Positions 48,231-58,330 of a DNA stretch of 64,000 nucleotides are shown piece after piece. Made by a program: the position numbers and the translations under genes. The first letter of the stretch is position 1. Each line of letters starts with the position of its first letter. The stretch covers positions 124,001 to 188,000 of the forward strand of contig NZ_JANIGO010000004.1 in assembly GCF_024518835.1 (NCBI RefSeq). Reading direction: 5' to 3'. This DNA is from Limnobacter humi (GTDB taxonomy: Bacteria; Pseudomonadota; Gammaproteobacteria; Burkholderiales; Burkholderiaceae_B). The notes under the pieces were generated by a model. It was not told where the DNA came from, made no database searches, and saw nothing but the letters and a program-made list of their open reading frames with translations.

Positions 48231-50996
48231 ATGCCGGTATCCGCCTTTCACCCAACCGTCTCATCCAGTCGTTCAGCCAACCCATGGGTCGATGAAAACC
48301 CCGTGGGACAAAACCCAGTGAACAGCGGTCAACAATCCACCATGCTGGACACGCATTCGCTGAGCCATCAGTGCCTGCCCTTGTTCAAACAAAAAGCATG
48401 GGCCGAGGGCCTGTCCTGCGGTTTAAATGACACCGACATGGAGACACTGCGATCGACACTGGAGACACTCGAACACCTAGACACACAGGGGGACCAGCCT
48501 TTCCCTGAGTCTCTCATGCGCGCATTGCAGACATCGCCCAAGGTACTCGAGCTGGCGCTAAAAACCGTCAACAGCCAATTGCTGGTGAAGCTGGTGGCCG
48601 AACAGCACATCAAAGCGCAGCGCTTGAACGGACCAGCAAAGCTCCAGCGTGGGCTCACCACATTTTCAGAACACAGCACCAGCACAGACTCTGTGAACAG
48701 CTTAGAACAAGTGATGGTGCGCCCAGTGATCACCGGACATCCCACCTCATTGAACAAACCCGAGGCGATTCAATCGGCGTTGACGCGCATTGAATCCATG
48801 GACCTGTTGCCCGGTGAAATTGCGCAACTGTGTGATGAAGTGTGGGCGGGCCAGGGTCAACGTACGCAAAAACCCACCGTGCAGCAAGAGGCAGCTTATT
48901 TTCAGCCCATGGTCAAAGCACTGCTTAACAGCAGCCACAAAATTCACAAACTGGTGCATAAAACCACGGACAACCTCGGCATGGCGGCACCAACAAAAAA
49001 TTTGTTCGAGCTGGGGAACTGGGTTGCTGGCGACCGGGACGGTAACCCGACCATTTCAGCAAGCGATTTAATGAATGTGGTGAGCCAGTACAGCCGGGCT
49101 GCTTTTGATTTTTACCTCAAGAAACTGAATGGCACCGACGCCGACGGCGAGTATCAACGCCCCAGCAGCCTGCGTGTCCTGTTGACTGCAGCAGGACAGG
49201 AGAGCCGCCTGAACGCGTTGATTGATCAGGTCCGCAACACCGATTACCGGCTGAATGATCCCGACAAATTCGATCCGCAGAAACCGCATTTTCAGTCGGC
49301 CCGGGCCTTGGATGCGGCACTCCAGGATTTCGACTTGAGCACCTTGGACATGGAGGATCAGAGTCGGGCTCAATCCAAATTGCTTCGCCTGTCGCAGGAC
49401 ATCCAAACCATGGGATTTTTTGGGACCACCACTGACATTCGGCAAAACAGCGCCATGAACCAAAAAACAGTGGCCGAAATCTTGAAGCAGAACAATGTGG
49501 AAGCCAACTATTTAAACCTGACGGAGGAGGAGCGTTGCCATGTCTTGCTAACAGCGCTGGATGAATCCAACCGGCTGGATGCGCCACTGAACACTACCCT
49601 GAGTACATCGGACTTTGCCTCCGAAATGGCCTTGATTAAAGCGTACAAAGCGATTCAAGACCAATATGGTGAAGGCGCTTTGAAAAACTGCATCACGGCC
49701 AACTCGGAGAGCGCCAGCGACATGCTGGAAGTGATGCTCTTGCTCAAGGTGGCGGGCCTGATTGATCAGAGGGGTTTGCACATGAATGTGATGCCACTGA
49801 TTGAAACCGTGGATGACCTGAAACATGCAGAGCCCATGCTGAAACAGGTCTTGAACATGCCGTGGTACACAGACCGACTGCCGCTGGCCAATCCCAATGA
49901 TCCGGACAGTCCGCGTGTTCAGCACGTGATGGTGGGCTATTCAGACAGCAACCGCCTGGATGGCCCATTGGCATCGAGCTGGGCTGTGCACAAAGCGGTA
50001 ACCTCGATGACCCGGCTGGCCAAGCAACACGGACTTGCGTTGCAGGTGTTTCATGGCAGAGGCGGCACAGAGGCGCGTGGCTCGGGACATTCCTATGAAC
50101 AGGACATTGAGTACCTGAATGGTGAAAGTCTGGCCATGGGGCTTCGACAAACCGAACAGGGTGAAGAAGTGCCGTTGAAATTCGGCAACAGGGCACTGTC
50201 AACGGCCAACTTGATGGACATGCTGGGCACGACCTTGCGTGTGGCCAGCAAAGGCGCAGACCAGGGGGTTGATCAATTCAAAGCAGTGATGGACTCTTTG
50301 GCCGATACCGCCAATCAGCGTTACAAACAGTTGTACGAACATCCGCAGTTGGCCCATTTCTTTCGGAAAACCACACCGATTCAGTACATGGGGCTGTCGA
50401 ATGCAGGCAGTCGCCCTGCCTCCAGGAAAGTGGCCAACAATGATCAGGAATATCTAGAGCAAATGCGTGCCATTCCCTGGACTGCAGCGTGGTACCAAAG
50501 CGGCAGCATGATGCCCGCATACTTTGGCACCGGAACGGCGTTGGCTGCGCATGTGGGGCTGAACCCCGGTGGTGGCCGGTTCAACGACGGCAAGCTACAG
50601 GAACTGAAAACCCTGTATCAACAATGGCCATTTTTCAAAAACCTCATCGACCGCACGGACATGGCTTTGCACAAAAGTGACATGGCCATGGCACGGAACT
50701 ATGCAGACCTGGAACCATCTGCTCGGGAGGTTTTTGAACTGATCGACCAGGAGCACCAGCTTGCGAGTACCATGGTAGGACTCATCAAGGAACCACAAAC
50801 CAGTTCAGCCGAGGAATTGCATGCCAAACAGGCGGTTGACGATCGTGCACCCTTGCGGCGCTGGGCCCAGCAGGTTCAAGTGGGCTTGCTGAAGCAGTTC
50901 AACCAGACAACAAACCATGAACGGCTCGAACCCTTGAAACCCCTGCTGGTGATGAGCATGCAAGCCAACGCCAACGGCGTTGGCCGGTTCGGTTAA
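48231..50996 (+). CDS. Divergent phosphoenolpyruvate carboxylase homologue
   Basis: A 921-residue protein aligns by eye over its whole length with PEP carboxylase, which makes oxaloacetate from PEP and bicarbonate. Conserved blocks include NWVAGDRDGNPT, TTDIRQNSA, VMVGYSDS, FHGRGGTEARGSG, SNAGSRPASRK and MRAIPWTAAW. Others are altered: the catalytic His block is VITGHPTSLNK (His170) instead of xTAHPTExxR, SDSxKDxG reads SDSNRLDG, and the C-terminus ends GVGRFG instead of RNTG. The first 50 residues are Ser/Asn/Pro-rich and unlike the family. GGGAGA precedes the chosen ATG. PEP carboxylase activity is plausible but unproven. Confidence 0.8.
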   Translation: MPVSAFHPTVSSSRSANPWVDENPVGQNPVNSGQQSTMLDTHSLSHQCLPLFKQKAWAEGLSCGLNDTDMETLRSTLETLEHLDTQGDQPFPESLMRALQTSPKVLELALKTVNSQLLVKLVAEQHIKAQRLNGPAKLQRGLTTFSEHSTSTDSVNSLEQVMVRPVITGHPTSLNKPEAIQSALTRIESMDLLPGEIAQLCDEVWAGQGQRTQKPTVQQEAAYFQPMVKALLNSSHKIHKLVHKTTDNLGMAAPTKNLFELGNWVAGDRDGNPTISASDLMNVVSQYSRAAFDFYLKKLNGTDADGEYQRPSSLRVLLTAAGQESRLNALIDQVRNTDYRLNDPDKFDPQKPHFQSARALDAALQDFDLSTLDMEDQSRAQSKLLRLSQDIQTMGFFGTTTDIRQNSAMNQKTVAEILKQNNVEANYLNLTEEERCHVLLTALDESNRLDAPLNTTLSTSDFASEMALIKAYKAIQDQYGEGALKNCITANSESASDMLEVMLLLKVAGLIDQRGLHMNVMPLIETVDDLKHAEPMLKQVLNMPWYTDRLPLANPNDPDSPRVQHVMVGYSDSNRLDGPLASSWAVHKAVTSMTRLAKQHGLALQVFHGRGGTEARGSGHSYEQDIEYLNGESLAMGLRQTEQGEEVPLKFGNRALSTANLMDMLGTTLRVASKGADQGVDQFKAVMDSLADTANQRYKQLYEHPQLAHFFRKTTPIQYMGLSNAGSRPASRKVANNDQEYLEQMRAIPWTAAWYQSGSMMPAYFGTGTALAAHVGLNPGGGRFNDGKLQELKTLYQQWPFFKNLIDRTDMALHKSDMAMARNYADLEPSAREVFELIDQEHQLASTMVGLIKEPQTSSAEELHAKQAVDDRAPLRRWAQQVQVGLLKQFNQTTNHERLEPLKPLLVMSMQANANGVGRFG

Positions 50997-51007
50997 GTCA
51001 TTCAGGC

Positions 51008-51041
51008 TGCCAGCCCACGCAGTCAAGCTGAATGGCTGGCA
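51008..51041. terminator. Inverted repeat between convergent ppc-like and amidase genes
   Basis: TGCCAGCC (51008-51015) pairs with GGCTGGCA (51034-51041) across an 18-nt loop in the 26-nt gap and the amidase 3' end. There is no T-run, so termination is uncertain. Confidence 0.35.
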
Positions 51042-52528
51042 TGAATGGGTGCTCGGCGGTCAAACCAGGGTTTTGCTTGCTCAAGCTGGGCAGCGAGGTT
51101 GAACAGGACATCCTCCTCGCCCCAGCGTCCAGTAAACATCATTCCAACAGGAATATGTTGAGCATTCCAGTGCAACGGAACACTCATGGATGGCTGACCG
51201 GTGACATTGGCAGGAATCGTTTGGGAGCAGTAGTTATAAATTCTTCGCCCAGCCTTGAGCACAAAGTCTTTTTGCTTGGCGATAAAACCAATGGGCAAAT
51301 AAGCAAGTGCCTTCAATTCAATCAACTCTTGGGACGTGGGGCGCAACCCACCCACATGAATCGGCAGGTCCCCCAAAGTGCTTGTCAACAACGCGTCATA
51401 GGGCTCAAAGTAAGTCATCCATTGTCGGCTGAACTGGTCCAGGGTCCACAACGCTTGTGCAACGTCTCCCCCCGAAAAACTTTTCCCCAACTTGGCCAAA
51501 GCCCAAGTTCTGGCCTCAAAATCGGCAGCTTTGGCGGTTTTTCCCATCAGGCGCTCCCCTTGCGCAACAGTTGCAGCCATTTCCGAACAAATCAGCACAC
51601 TGTAGGCGTAGATGAATTCCTCGCGTTGAATGGGAAGCTTCACCTCCTCGCACACATGTCCGAGGCTCTCGAGCAACTTGACCGTGTCCAACACACCTTG
51701 TTTGCAATCGGGATGGAGGGTTTCTCCCAGCGCGGGATCGGTTGAGTAGGCGATACGAAGTTTCTTGGGTTTGCGCTCCAGCGCAGACGCGTAGCTGTGG
51801 GCCGGCGGGGCAACCCGCATCAACTGGCCGGGATAATTGCCCTGAATCGCATCCAGCATGTGCGCGGAGTCGCGCACACTTCGCGAAATCACATGCTCAG
51901 CAATAAATCCAAACCAGCCATCGGCTTGATCGGGACCGGAAGGCACCCGACCGCGAGTCGGCTTTAAACCAAACAAACCGCAGCATGATGCGGGAATACG
52001 GATAGAGCCGCCACCATCACTGGCGCTGGCCATGGGAACAATACCAGCCGCCACAGCGGCAGCGGCCCCGCCGCTGGACCCGCCGGGGCTGCGCAAAGGA
52101 TCCCAGGGATTTCGGCTTGGTCCAGAAAGTTCTGGCTCGGTGGATGGCGTGATACCAAACTCTGGCGTGTTGGTTTTGCCGAAAATATTCAAGCCAGCCC
52201 GCTTGAACCGTTTGACGTATTCAGAATCCTCGGCAGGCACAAAACCTTGATAAAAACGGCTGCCATTGCTCATTTCAACGCCGGCAAAGCTGGCAATCAG
52301 GTCCTTGAGCAGAAATGGCACACCCGCAAAAGGACCATCGAAGGCCCCCTCCCCCCGTTTGCGGGATATGTCATACATCGGACGGATCACTGCGTTAATT
52401 CGGGGGTTCACACGTTCCGTGCGCGCAATGCTCTCTTCGAGCAACTCTAAAGGGTTAACCTGCCCAGCCTGAACCAACTGGGCTAAACCCAATGCGTCGT
52501 ACTGATCGAACTCTTTGAAACCCGCCAT
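51023..52528 (-). CDS. Amidase signature family hydrolase
   Basis: The 501-residue protein has the Ser-cisSer-Lys triad of the amidase signature family. The triad appears as Lys in [12 protein letters not shown], the glycine-serine stretch [16 protein letters not shown], and the nucleophile Ser in [12 protein letters not shown]. The [17 protein letters not shown] block follows. The sequence resembles the 6-aminohexanoate cyclic-dimer hydrolase branch more than GatA, and there are no gatB or gatC genes nearby. The substrate is unknown. GAGGAGA lies 9 nt before the ATG. It is convergent with the ppc-like gene. Confidence 0.9.
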   Translation of the reverse strand: MAGFKEFDQYDALGLAQLVQAGQVNPLELLEESIARTERVNPRINAVIRPMYDISRKRGEGAFDGPFAGVPFLLKDLIASFAGVEMSNGSRFYQGFVPAEDSEYVKRFKRAGLNIFGKTNTPEFGITPSTEPELSGPSRNPWDPLRSPGGSSGGAAAAVAAGIVPMASASDGGGSIRIPASCCGLFGLKPTRGRVPSGPDQADGWFGFIAEHVISRSVRDSAHMLDAIQGNYPGQLMRVAPPAHSYASALERKPKKLRIAYSTDPALGETLHPDCKQGVLDTVKLLESLGHVCEEVKLPIQREEFIYAYSVLICSEMAATVAQGERLMGKTAKAADFEARTWALAKLGKSFSGGDVAQALWTLDQFSRQWMTYFEPYDALLTSTLGDLPIHVGGLRPTSQELIELKALAYLPIGFIAKQKDFVLKAGRRIYNYCSQTIPANVTGQPSMSVPLHWNAQHIPVGMMFTGRWGEEDVLFNLAAQLEQAKPWFDRRAPIHASHSA

Positions 52529-52654
52529 GGTGCTCTGTCTCCTCGGTGTTTTTGATGCTGCAACTGCAGTGGTTTCGTTGTGCTTTTCTAACCACCTGTC
52601 AGGGGGAATGTTAACCCAGTCAGGTAATACAAAAATTGGGGGAGTTTGGAGACA

Positions 52655-53143
52655 ATGCGTGAAACTTTACCTTACATTGAGAAATTCGCTTTGATGCACT
52701 CAGCCACATCCACCTGTGTCGTCTTGTCCGACTATCCCATCAAGGCCATGGGTTATCTGAAATTTTTGGCCAGTCTGGGTGAATTCAAGGTGACCGTGCT
52801 GGATGCCCTGCCTGAGTTCATCTCCGACGAAGTCGAGCGGGCTAAACTGGTGGTGGTGGACATGAACTGGGCCACGGCCGAACAGGACTTGGGGCTTGAA
52901 CGGGCGCTGAATACCTTTCCGAATGCCAATGTGCTGTTCATGCAAGAAGACCACACGGACCTTCGGGTGTATTTTGAAAACAACCGGGACATTTGTCTGC
53001 TGGGCAAACAGGCCTCTTTGAGTTTGACCAAATCGCTGCTCAGTGCCCTGCTGCTGCACGCCAATGAGGAACTGGGACGACCTGAACGTTCATCCATTCG
53101 GTTGGCGCAAGAATTTGATGAGATCCTGAGCCGCGCGAATTAA
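52655..53143 (+). CDS. Orphan receiver-like (CheY-fold) hypothetical protein
   Basis: A 162-residue soluble protein has alternating hydrophobic strands and helices like a response-regulator receiver: TCVVLSDYP (first strand with acidic residue), KLVVVDMNW (third strand, Asp at the phosphoacceptor position), NVLFMQED, and ICLLGKQASLSLTKSLL (Lys-containing fifth-strand region). No DNA-binding or enzymatic output domain follows. There is no kinase gene nearby. I do not recognise the family, and the receiver assignment is pattern-based. GGAG precedes the ATG closely. Confidence 0.55.
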   Translation: MRETLPYIEKFALMHSATSTCVVLSDYPIKAMGYLKFLASLGEFKVTVLDALPEFISDEVERAKLVVVDMNWATAEQDLGLERALNTFPNANVLFMQEDHTDLRVYFENNRDICLLGKQASLSLTKSLLSALLLHANEELGRPERSSIRLAQEFDEILSRAN

Positions 53144-53163
53144 GGCCAGCCTATTGCTGCATC

Positions 53164-53196
53164 AAAAAAAAGCCCTCCTTGCGGAGGGCTTTTTTG
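53164..53196. terminator. Bidirectional terminator between the receiver-like gene and acnB
   Basis: AGCCCTCC pairs with GGAGGGCT around a TTGC tetraloop, with A-run and T-run flanks (53164-53196). It can end both convergent transcripts. Confidence 0.92.
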
Positions 53197-53222
53197 CTGG
53201 AATCAAACCAGGCTGAAGCCGA

Positions 53223-55814
53223 TCAGGCTGCCAGCTTGGCGGTTGCAGCCACGTCCACGAACTCTTTGATTTGGTCGAAGTTCATGTAGCGGTATACATC
53301 GTTGGACACTGCGCCCAACATCTTCACTTGCTCCATGTACTCTTCCACGGTCGGGATTTTGCCCAACAAGGCACACACAGCAGCCAGTTCGGCCGAGCTG
53401 AGGTACACGCGGGTGTCGATACCCAAACGGTTCGGGAAGTTACGGGTCGACGTGGACACGGCCGTGGAACCCTTGCGGATTTGTGCCTGGTTACCCATGC
53501 ACAGTGAACAACCCGGCATTTCCATGCGAGCACCGGTGCGACCCAAAATGCCGTAGTAGCCTTCCTCGGTGAGGATGTGTTGGTCCATCTTCGTGGGCGG
53601 GGCAATCCACAAACGGGTTGGAATGTCGCTCTTGCCTTCCAGCACCTTGCCGGCTGCACGGAAGTGTCCAATGTTGGTCATGCAAGAACCAATGAACACC
53701 TCGTCGATCTTGTCGCCAGCCACTTCAGACAGGAATTTCACGTCATCCGGGTCGTTGGGGCAAGCCAGGATGGGCTCCTTGATGTCTTTGAGGTCAATCT
53801 CGATGACTGCAGCGTATTCAGCATCGGCATCGCCCTTCAGCAACTCAGGATTGGCAATCCAGTCTTCCATGGCCTTGATGCGGCGTGTCAAGGTCCTTGC
53901 ATCCTGATAGCCCTGCGCAATCATCCACTTCATCAGTGTGATGTTGGAGCGCATGTATTCGATGATGGGCTCTTTGTCCAGGTGCACGGTACAACCGGCG
54001 GCAGAACGCTCCGCAGATGCATCGGACAACTCAAATGCCTGCTCGACCTTCAGCTGTGGCAGACCTTCGATTTCCAGAATGCGGCCCGAGAAGATGTTCT
54101 TCTTGCCTTTCTTTTCAACGGTCAGCAAGCCTGCCTTGATGGCGTACAACGGAATGGCGTTGACCAGGTCACGCAGGGTGACACCGGGTTGCATTTCACC
54201 TTTGAAGCGCACCAGCACCGACTCGGGCATGTCCAGGGGCATCACACCCGTGGCAGCTGCAAACGCCACAAGGCCAGAACCTGCGGGGAAGGAAATACCG
54301 ATCGGAAAACGGGTGTGGGAGTCGCCGCCAGTGCCTACCGTGTCGGGCATCAGCAAACGGTTCAACCAGGAGTGAATAACGCCGTCACCGGGACGCAGGG
54401 CAACACCGCCACGGTTTTCGATGAACTCTGGCAAATCGTGGTGCATTTTCACGTCCACGGGCTTGGGGTAAGCCGCTGTGTGGCAAAAGGACTGCATCAC
54501 CAGGTCGGCCGAGAAGCCGAGGCAAGCCAGGTCTTTCAGCTCGTCGCGGGTCATGGGGCCTGTGGTGTCTTGGGAACCCACGGTGGTCATGTGGGGTTCG
54601 CAGTAAACACCGGGGCGAACGCCCTGCCCTTTGGGCAAACCACAAGCCTTGCCAACCATTTTTTGGGCCAGCGAGAAGCCTTTGCCACTGTCGTTTTTGG
54701 CCGAGGGGCGACGGAACACAGGGCTGGGCTCCAGACCCAGTGCAGCGCGCGCACGGTCGGTAAGACCACGACCAATAATCAGCGGAATGCGGCCACCGGC
54801 ACGCACTTCGTCGAACAACACATCGGTTTTCACCTGGAATTCAGAAATCACGGCGCCGTTTTTCAGAACCTTGCCTTCCATGGGACGCAACTCGATTTCG
54901 TCGCCCATCTCCATTTGGCTCACGTCCAACTCAATGGGCAACGCACCGGCGTCTTCCATGGTGTTGAAGAAGATCGGCGCAATTTTGCTGCCCAGGCAGT
55001 AGCCGCCGAAGCGCTTGTTGGGAATGAACGGGATGTCATCGCCGGTGAACCACAACACGCTGTTGGTGGCGGACTTGCGGGAAGAGCCGGTACCGACCAC
55101 GTCGCCCACATAAGCGATGGGGTTGCCTTTCTTCTGCAATTCAGCCAATTGCTGGATGGGACCGACTTTGCCAGGCTCATCGGGGTTGATGCCAGGGCGT
55201 GGGTTCTTCAACATCGCCAGGGCGTGCAACGGAATATCGGGACGGCTCCAGGCATCGGGTGCTGGGGACAGGTCGTCGGTGTTGGTCTCGCCAGACACCT
55301 TGAACACGGTCAACTTGATGGATGCGGGCACTTCGGGGCGGCTGGTGAACCACTCGGCATCGGCCCAGCTCTGCATCACGCGCTTGGCGTTGGCATTGCC
55401 TTTGTCGGCCAGGTTTTTCACGTCGTGGAAGTAGTCAAACATCAGCAGTGTTTTGGACAGAGCAGCAGCGGCAGCCTCGCCCACTTCAGCATCACCCAAA
55501 GCATCAATCAGGGGCTTGATGTTGAAACCACCGAGCATGGTACCGAGCAGTTCGACTGCTTTGAGGCGGGATACCAGACCGCATTGGTCGGCACCGCTCA
55601 CGATGGCGGCCAGGAAGGCAGCTTTGACTTTGGCGGCATCATCCACGCCGGCAGGAACACGGTTGGTCAGTAGGTCCATCAGGAAGGCTTCTTCGCCTGC
55701 GGGTGGATTCTTCAACAGAGCGATCAAACCGTTGGTTTGCTCAGCAGACAGTGGCAGTGGAGGAATGCCCAACGCGGCGCGTTCGGCCACGTGTTGGCGA
55801 TAGGACTCAAGCAT
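53223..55814 (-). CDS. acnB: Bifunctional aconitate hydratase 2 / 2-methylisocitrate dehydratase
   Basis: AcnB isomerises citrate to isocitrate and can hydrate 2-methyl-cis-aconitate. At 863 residues it has the AcnB layout, with an N-terminal HEAT-like domain (1-160), then the swivel domain, then the Fe-S domains. Cluster ligands are in [10 protein letters not shown] (Cys near 709) and [11 protein letters not shown] (Cys near 768 and 771). A 134-nt leader separates the gene from a 23-nt block also present upstream of mdh. It is the housekeeping aconitase; acnD is the propionate-specific one. Confidence 0.98.
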   Translation of the reverse strand: MLESYRQHVAERAALGIPPLPLSAEQTNGLIALLKNPPAGEEAFLMDLLTNRVPAGVDDAAKVKAAFLAAIVSGADQCGLVSRLKAVELLGTMLGGFNIKPLIDALGDAEVGEAAAAALSKTLLMFDYFHDVKNLADKGNANAKRVMQSWADAEWFTSRPEVPASIKLTVFKVSGETNTDDLSPAPDAWSRPDIPLHALAMLKNPRPGINPDEPGKVGPIQQLAELQKKGNPIAYVGDVVGTGSSRKSATNSVLWFTGDDIPFIPNKRFGGYCLGSKIAPIFFNTMEDAGALPIELDVSQMEMGDEIELRPMEGKVLKNGAVISEFQVKTDVLFDEVRAGGRIPLIIGRGLTDRARAALGLEPSPVFRRPSAKNDSGKGFSLAQKMVGKACGLPKGQGVRPGVYCEPHMTTVGSQDTTGPMTRDELKDLACLGFSADLVMQSFCHTAAYPKPVDVKMHHDLPEFIENRGGVALRPGDGVIHSWLNRLLMPDTVGTGGDSHTRFPIGISFPAGSGLVAFAAATGVMPLDMPESVLVRFKGEMQPGVTLRDLVNAIPLYAIKAGLLTVEKKGKKNIFSGRILEIEGLPQLKVEQAFELSDASAERSAAGCTVHLDKEPIIEYMRSNITLMKWMIAQGYQDARTLTRRIKAMEDWIANPELLKGDADAEYAAVIEIDLKDIKEPILACPNDPDDVKFLSEVAGDKIDEVFIGSCMTNIGHFRAAGKVLEGKSDIPTRLWIAPPTKMDQHILTEEGYYGILGRTGARMEMPGCSLCMGNQAQIRKGSTAVSTSTRNFPNRLGIDTRVYLSSAELAAVCALLGKIPTVEEYMEQVKMLGAVSNDVYRYMNFDQIKEFVDVAATAKLAA

Positions 55815-55947
55815 GAGAACTCCCTTGATTGGGTGAAGGTCAATAGGAAACTGTGATTTTGAGCCAGTTCAACACCCGATACAAGTGCTGCACAGCAAAA
55901 ACCGCAAGTCGATGGCGGCGCGAAACAGGGCGAGTTGGCTCAACAAG

Positions 55948-55970
55948 TCTTATATATGATATAGGACTTT
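55948..55970. promoter_or_regulatory. Candidate GntR operator upstream of acnB
   Basis: A 23-nt block contains TCTTATAT-N3-ATATAGGA, an inverted repeat with 7 of 8 arm positions complementary. It agrees with the gntR-mdh block (35660-35682) at 20 of 23 positions, including the shared AGGACTTT end. It lies 134-156 nt before the acnB start. Confidence 0.55.
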
Positions 55971-56025
55971 GACCTCTTTTTACAGGCTTCAGAACCGATT
56001 GCACACTCGATTTTGCAGTGCGGGG

Positions 56026-57042
56026 TCAATGGCGGGATTTTTGATACTTGGCAGGGCTTTGTCCAACCGCTCGCTTGAATGCGTGGGTGAAGGCACTTTG
56101 GTCGTTGTAGCCCAAAAAACTCGCCAAATCAACCAAGCTCATGTCTTGCTTTTCAAGACAGTGCCGAGCCATCCGAATGCGAACCTTTTCCAGTTCGCCA
56201 CGGAACGTCATGCCCTGTGATTGCAAATGACGCTGGAGCGTGCGCGCACTCATGCAGAGGCGCTTGGCCACTTCCTCCAACATGGGCAAGCCAGCCAACA
56301 CACTGTCCTGAATGGCGCGCTGAAGGCCAGGCATGGCCTCGAGCTGCTCTGGTACCCTGGCCAACAACTGCTCGGCTTGCTGGTCCAACAATTGGCGCAA
56401 GGCTGCATCCGGTGATTTGAGCGACCACTGCAACACCGAGTCTGGCATGGCCACTTCAGTGTAGGGCTGATCAAACAGCACCGGGCAACCGAAAAAGCGT
56501 TCGAAGTAAGCCACGTTGACCGGTGGCGGATTCACAAAACAAACATGCGTTAGAGGAACCGGCTGATCAACCAGGCTACCGGTGAATGAAACCAATACCC
56601 CGATGGCGACTGAATCCACCCAATGGCCAGGTTTGCCTCGCTCGGCCCCCCACCGCAAACACAACAGCCCGCCATCGAACTGAACCTGCAGGGCATTCAC
56701 GGAATAAATCAGGTGTTCAAACTGTTGCAGTCGGGCAAAGGCCTCGCCCAAGGTCGCACAACAGGACGCCATATAGCCCAGTAGCCCAGTGTTGGCGGTT
56801 TTTACGCTGGCGGCGACCCGAAGTGGCATGTCCGGGTCTTTCAACTGCTGGTCTACCCAAGCGAGCATGGGCTGCCAGTCGGCAACAGGGACCCGATTCA
56901 AGTCACCAGGCGAAGGCCGATCAAATGGGATTTGCCTCGCCAGGTCTGGATGGGCCAACTCAAGCCAATCAAACAGCAGATTGACGTAACTGGCTGAAAT
57001 GTGGCCGAGATCAACCGGGATGGGGGGTGGTGTCAATGTCAT
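56026..57042 (-). CDS. AraC-family transcriptional regulator
   Basis: This 338-residue regulator has an N-terminal arabinose-binding-type domain of the OruR/ArgR-like group (about 20-210). Two helix-turn-helix motifs at the C-terminus (about 235-335) are LEEVAKRLCMSARTLQRHL and VDLASFLGYNDQSAFTHAF. It is divergent from the lipoprotein hydrolase gene, with a 113-nt gap, and probably controls it and the next gene. The effector is unknown. Confidence 0.9.
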   Translation of the reverse strand: MTLTPPPIPVDLGHISASYVNLLFDWLELAHPDLARQIPFDRPSPGDLNRVPVADWQPMLAWVDQQLKDPDMPLRVAASVKTANTGLLGYMASCCATLGEAFARLQQFEHLIYSVNALQVQFDGGLLCLRWGAERGKPGHWVDSVAIGVLVSFTGSLVDQPVPLTHVCFVNPPPVNVAYFERFFGCPVLFDQPYTEVAMPDSVLQWSLKSPDAALRQLLDQQAEQLLARVPEQLEAMPGLQRAIQDSVLAGLPMLEEVAKRLCMSARTLQRHLQSQGMTFRGELEKVRIRMARHCLEKQDMSLVDLASFLGYNDQSAFTHAFKRAVGQSPAKYQKSRH

Positions 57043-57155
57043 CTGGGCGACAAACAGGCAAAGGGTGTCCGAATTTCAGCGGGAATGAAGTCTTCCCCAA
57101 GCGCAAGCCTGCTCTATGCTATCGCGTAAAGCAACCACCATACCGGAGACGCGCC

Positions 57156-58166
57156 ATGAAAAAGTACACTGACAAAGCCCTGCACAACTTGCCTGGCCGA
57201 CCACACGCCACCTTGGGATTGTGGCTGGGCCGATTGGCCTTGGGCGTTGCCATGGTCACAGGTGTAGCGGCGTGCAGTTTGAAACAACCCGAGGGCGAGA
57301 TTCAGGGCCTGGCTGGTTTGGCCATCGCCGCTGAGCGCGCCTGGTGTGGTCTGGAACGACGTGAAGTCGATATCGACGGATTTAAAGTGCCTTATCTGAC
57401 GGGTGGGCGGGGTGAGCCATTGGTGCTGATACACGGGTTTGGTGGCTCCAAAGACAACTTCAACCGATTTGCAAAGGAACTGAAGAATCACTTCACCGTT
57501 TACGCCATTGATGTGCCTGGCTTTGGTGGATCCACCCGCGTACCCGATGCAGACTATCGCATTAACACGCAAGCGGACCGTGTACATGCCATCCTGCAGA
57601 AGATTGGTCTAAACAAGGTACACATCGGTGGAAACTCGATGGGCGGCTGGATCTCCGGCGCCTATGCGGCCCGCTATCCCGACGCGGTGCGCTCCATCCT
57701 GTTTTTGGCGCCCGCTGGTTTGCAGGCTTCGAGAAAATCGGAGGTGCTGAAGACCTATGACACCACGGGAAAAATTGTACTGACCGCAGGCAACCGCGCG
57801 GAGTTTGACAATATTGTGGACACGGTGATGTACAAACGGCCGGCTTTTGCACCGGGTTTTGTGGTGAACGCCATGGCCGAACGTGCCATTCGAGATCAAG
57901 CATTGAACCAACGGATTTACAAAGACTTCAAGGCGCTGCCATCGGACCTGGCCAGCACATTGAAAGCATCCAGCTACAAAGGCCCAGCCATGATTGTGTG
58001 GGGTCAGAATGACCGGGTACTGCATGTGGATGGCGCTGCCGAACTGGCCGAAGGTTTGCCCCAGGCCAAGGTAATCCTGATGGACCAAACAGGCCATGTA
58101 CCGATGATGGAAAAACCCAACGAGGTGGCTGCAGCGTATTTGGCGTGGGAGGCTGGGCTCAAGTGA
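57156..58166 (+). CDS. Alpha/beta hydrolase lipoprotein (lipase/monoacylglycerol lipase-like)
   Basis: The 336-residue protein carries a lipoprotein signal peptide with lipobox VAAC (Cys40), so it is likely anchored in a membrane on the periplasmic side. The hydrolase fold shows an oxyanion HGFGG, nucleophile elbow GNSMGG (Ser161), Asp286 in WGQNDRV and His314 in TGHVPMM, a complete triad. The ATG at 57156 has GGAGA 6 nt upstream. Longer in-frame sequence reaches into the AraC gene on the other strand and lacks family likeness. It resembles Moraxella Lip3-type lipases. Confidence 0.88.
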   Translation: MKKYTDKALHNLPGRPHATLGLWLGRLALGVAMVTGVAACSLKQPEGEIQGLAGLAIAAERAWCGLERREVDIDGFKVPYLTGGRGEPLVLIHGFGGSKDNFNRFAKELKNHFTVYAIDVPGFGGSTRVPDADYRINTQADRVHAILQKIGLNKVHIGGNSMGGWISGAYAARYPDAVRSILFLAPAGLQASRKSEVLKTYDTTGKIVLTAGNRAEFDNIVDTVMYKRPAFAPGFVVNAMAERAIRDQALNQRIYKDFKALPSDLASTLKASSYKGPAMIVWGQNDRVLHVDGAAELAEGLPQAKVILMDQTGHVPMMEKPNEVAAAYLAWEAGLK

Positions 58167-58330
58167 TGAGCCTGCGGCCGTCGTCACGGGGGTGAGCAAA
58201 AAGCGCCAACACAGTGCATCGAGATTCCATTTGGCGCGAAATCACAAAAAATAGTCCTGATTTCGCAAGAACAGTCGACCATTTCCCGCCACACTGCCAA
58301 CATCAACACAACACCACGGGGAGACCCCAC

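Noticed and set aside
51023-52528. Amidase as GatA of the Glu-tRNA amidotransferase
   Set aside because: The amidase signature is shared, but there are no gatB or gatC genes nearby and the N-terminal and C-terminal regions look like the cyclic-dimer hydrolase branch.
53577-55673. 698-codon open frame on the plus strand opposite acnB
   Set aside because: It is the antisense shadow of a highly conserved aconitase. It is rich in His, Gln and Gly from reversed codons and has no ribosome site or family likeness.
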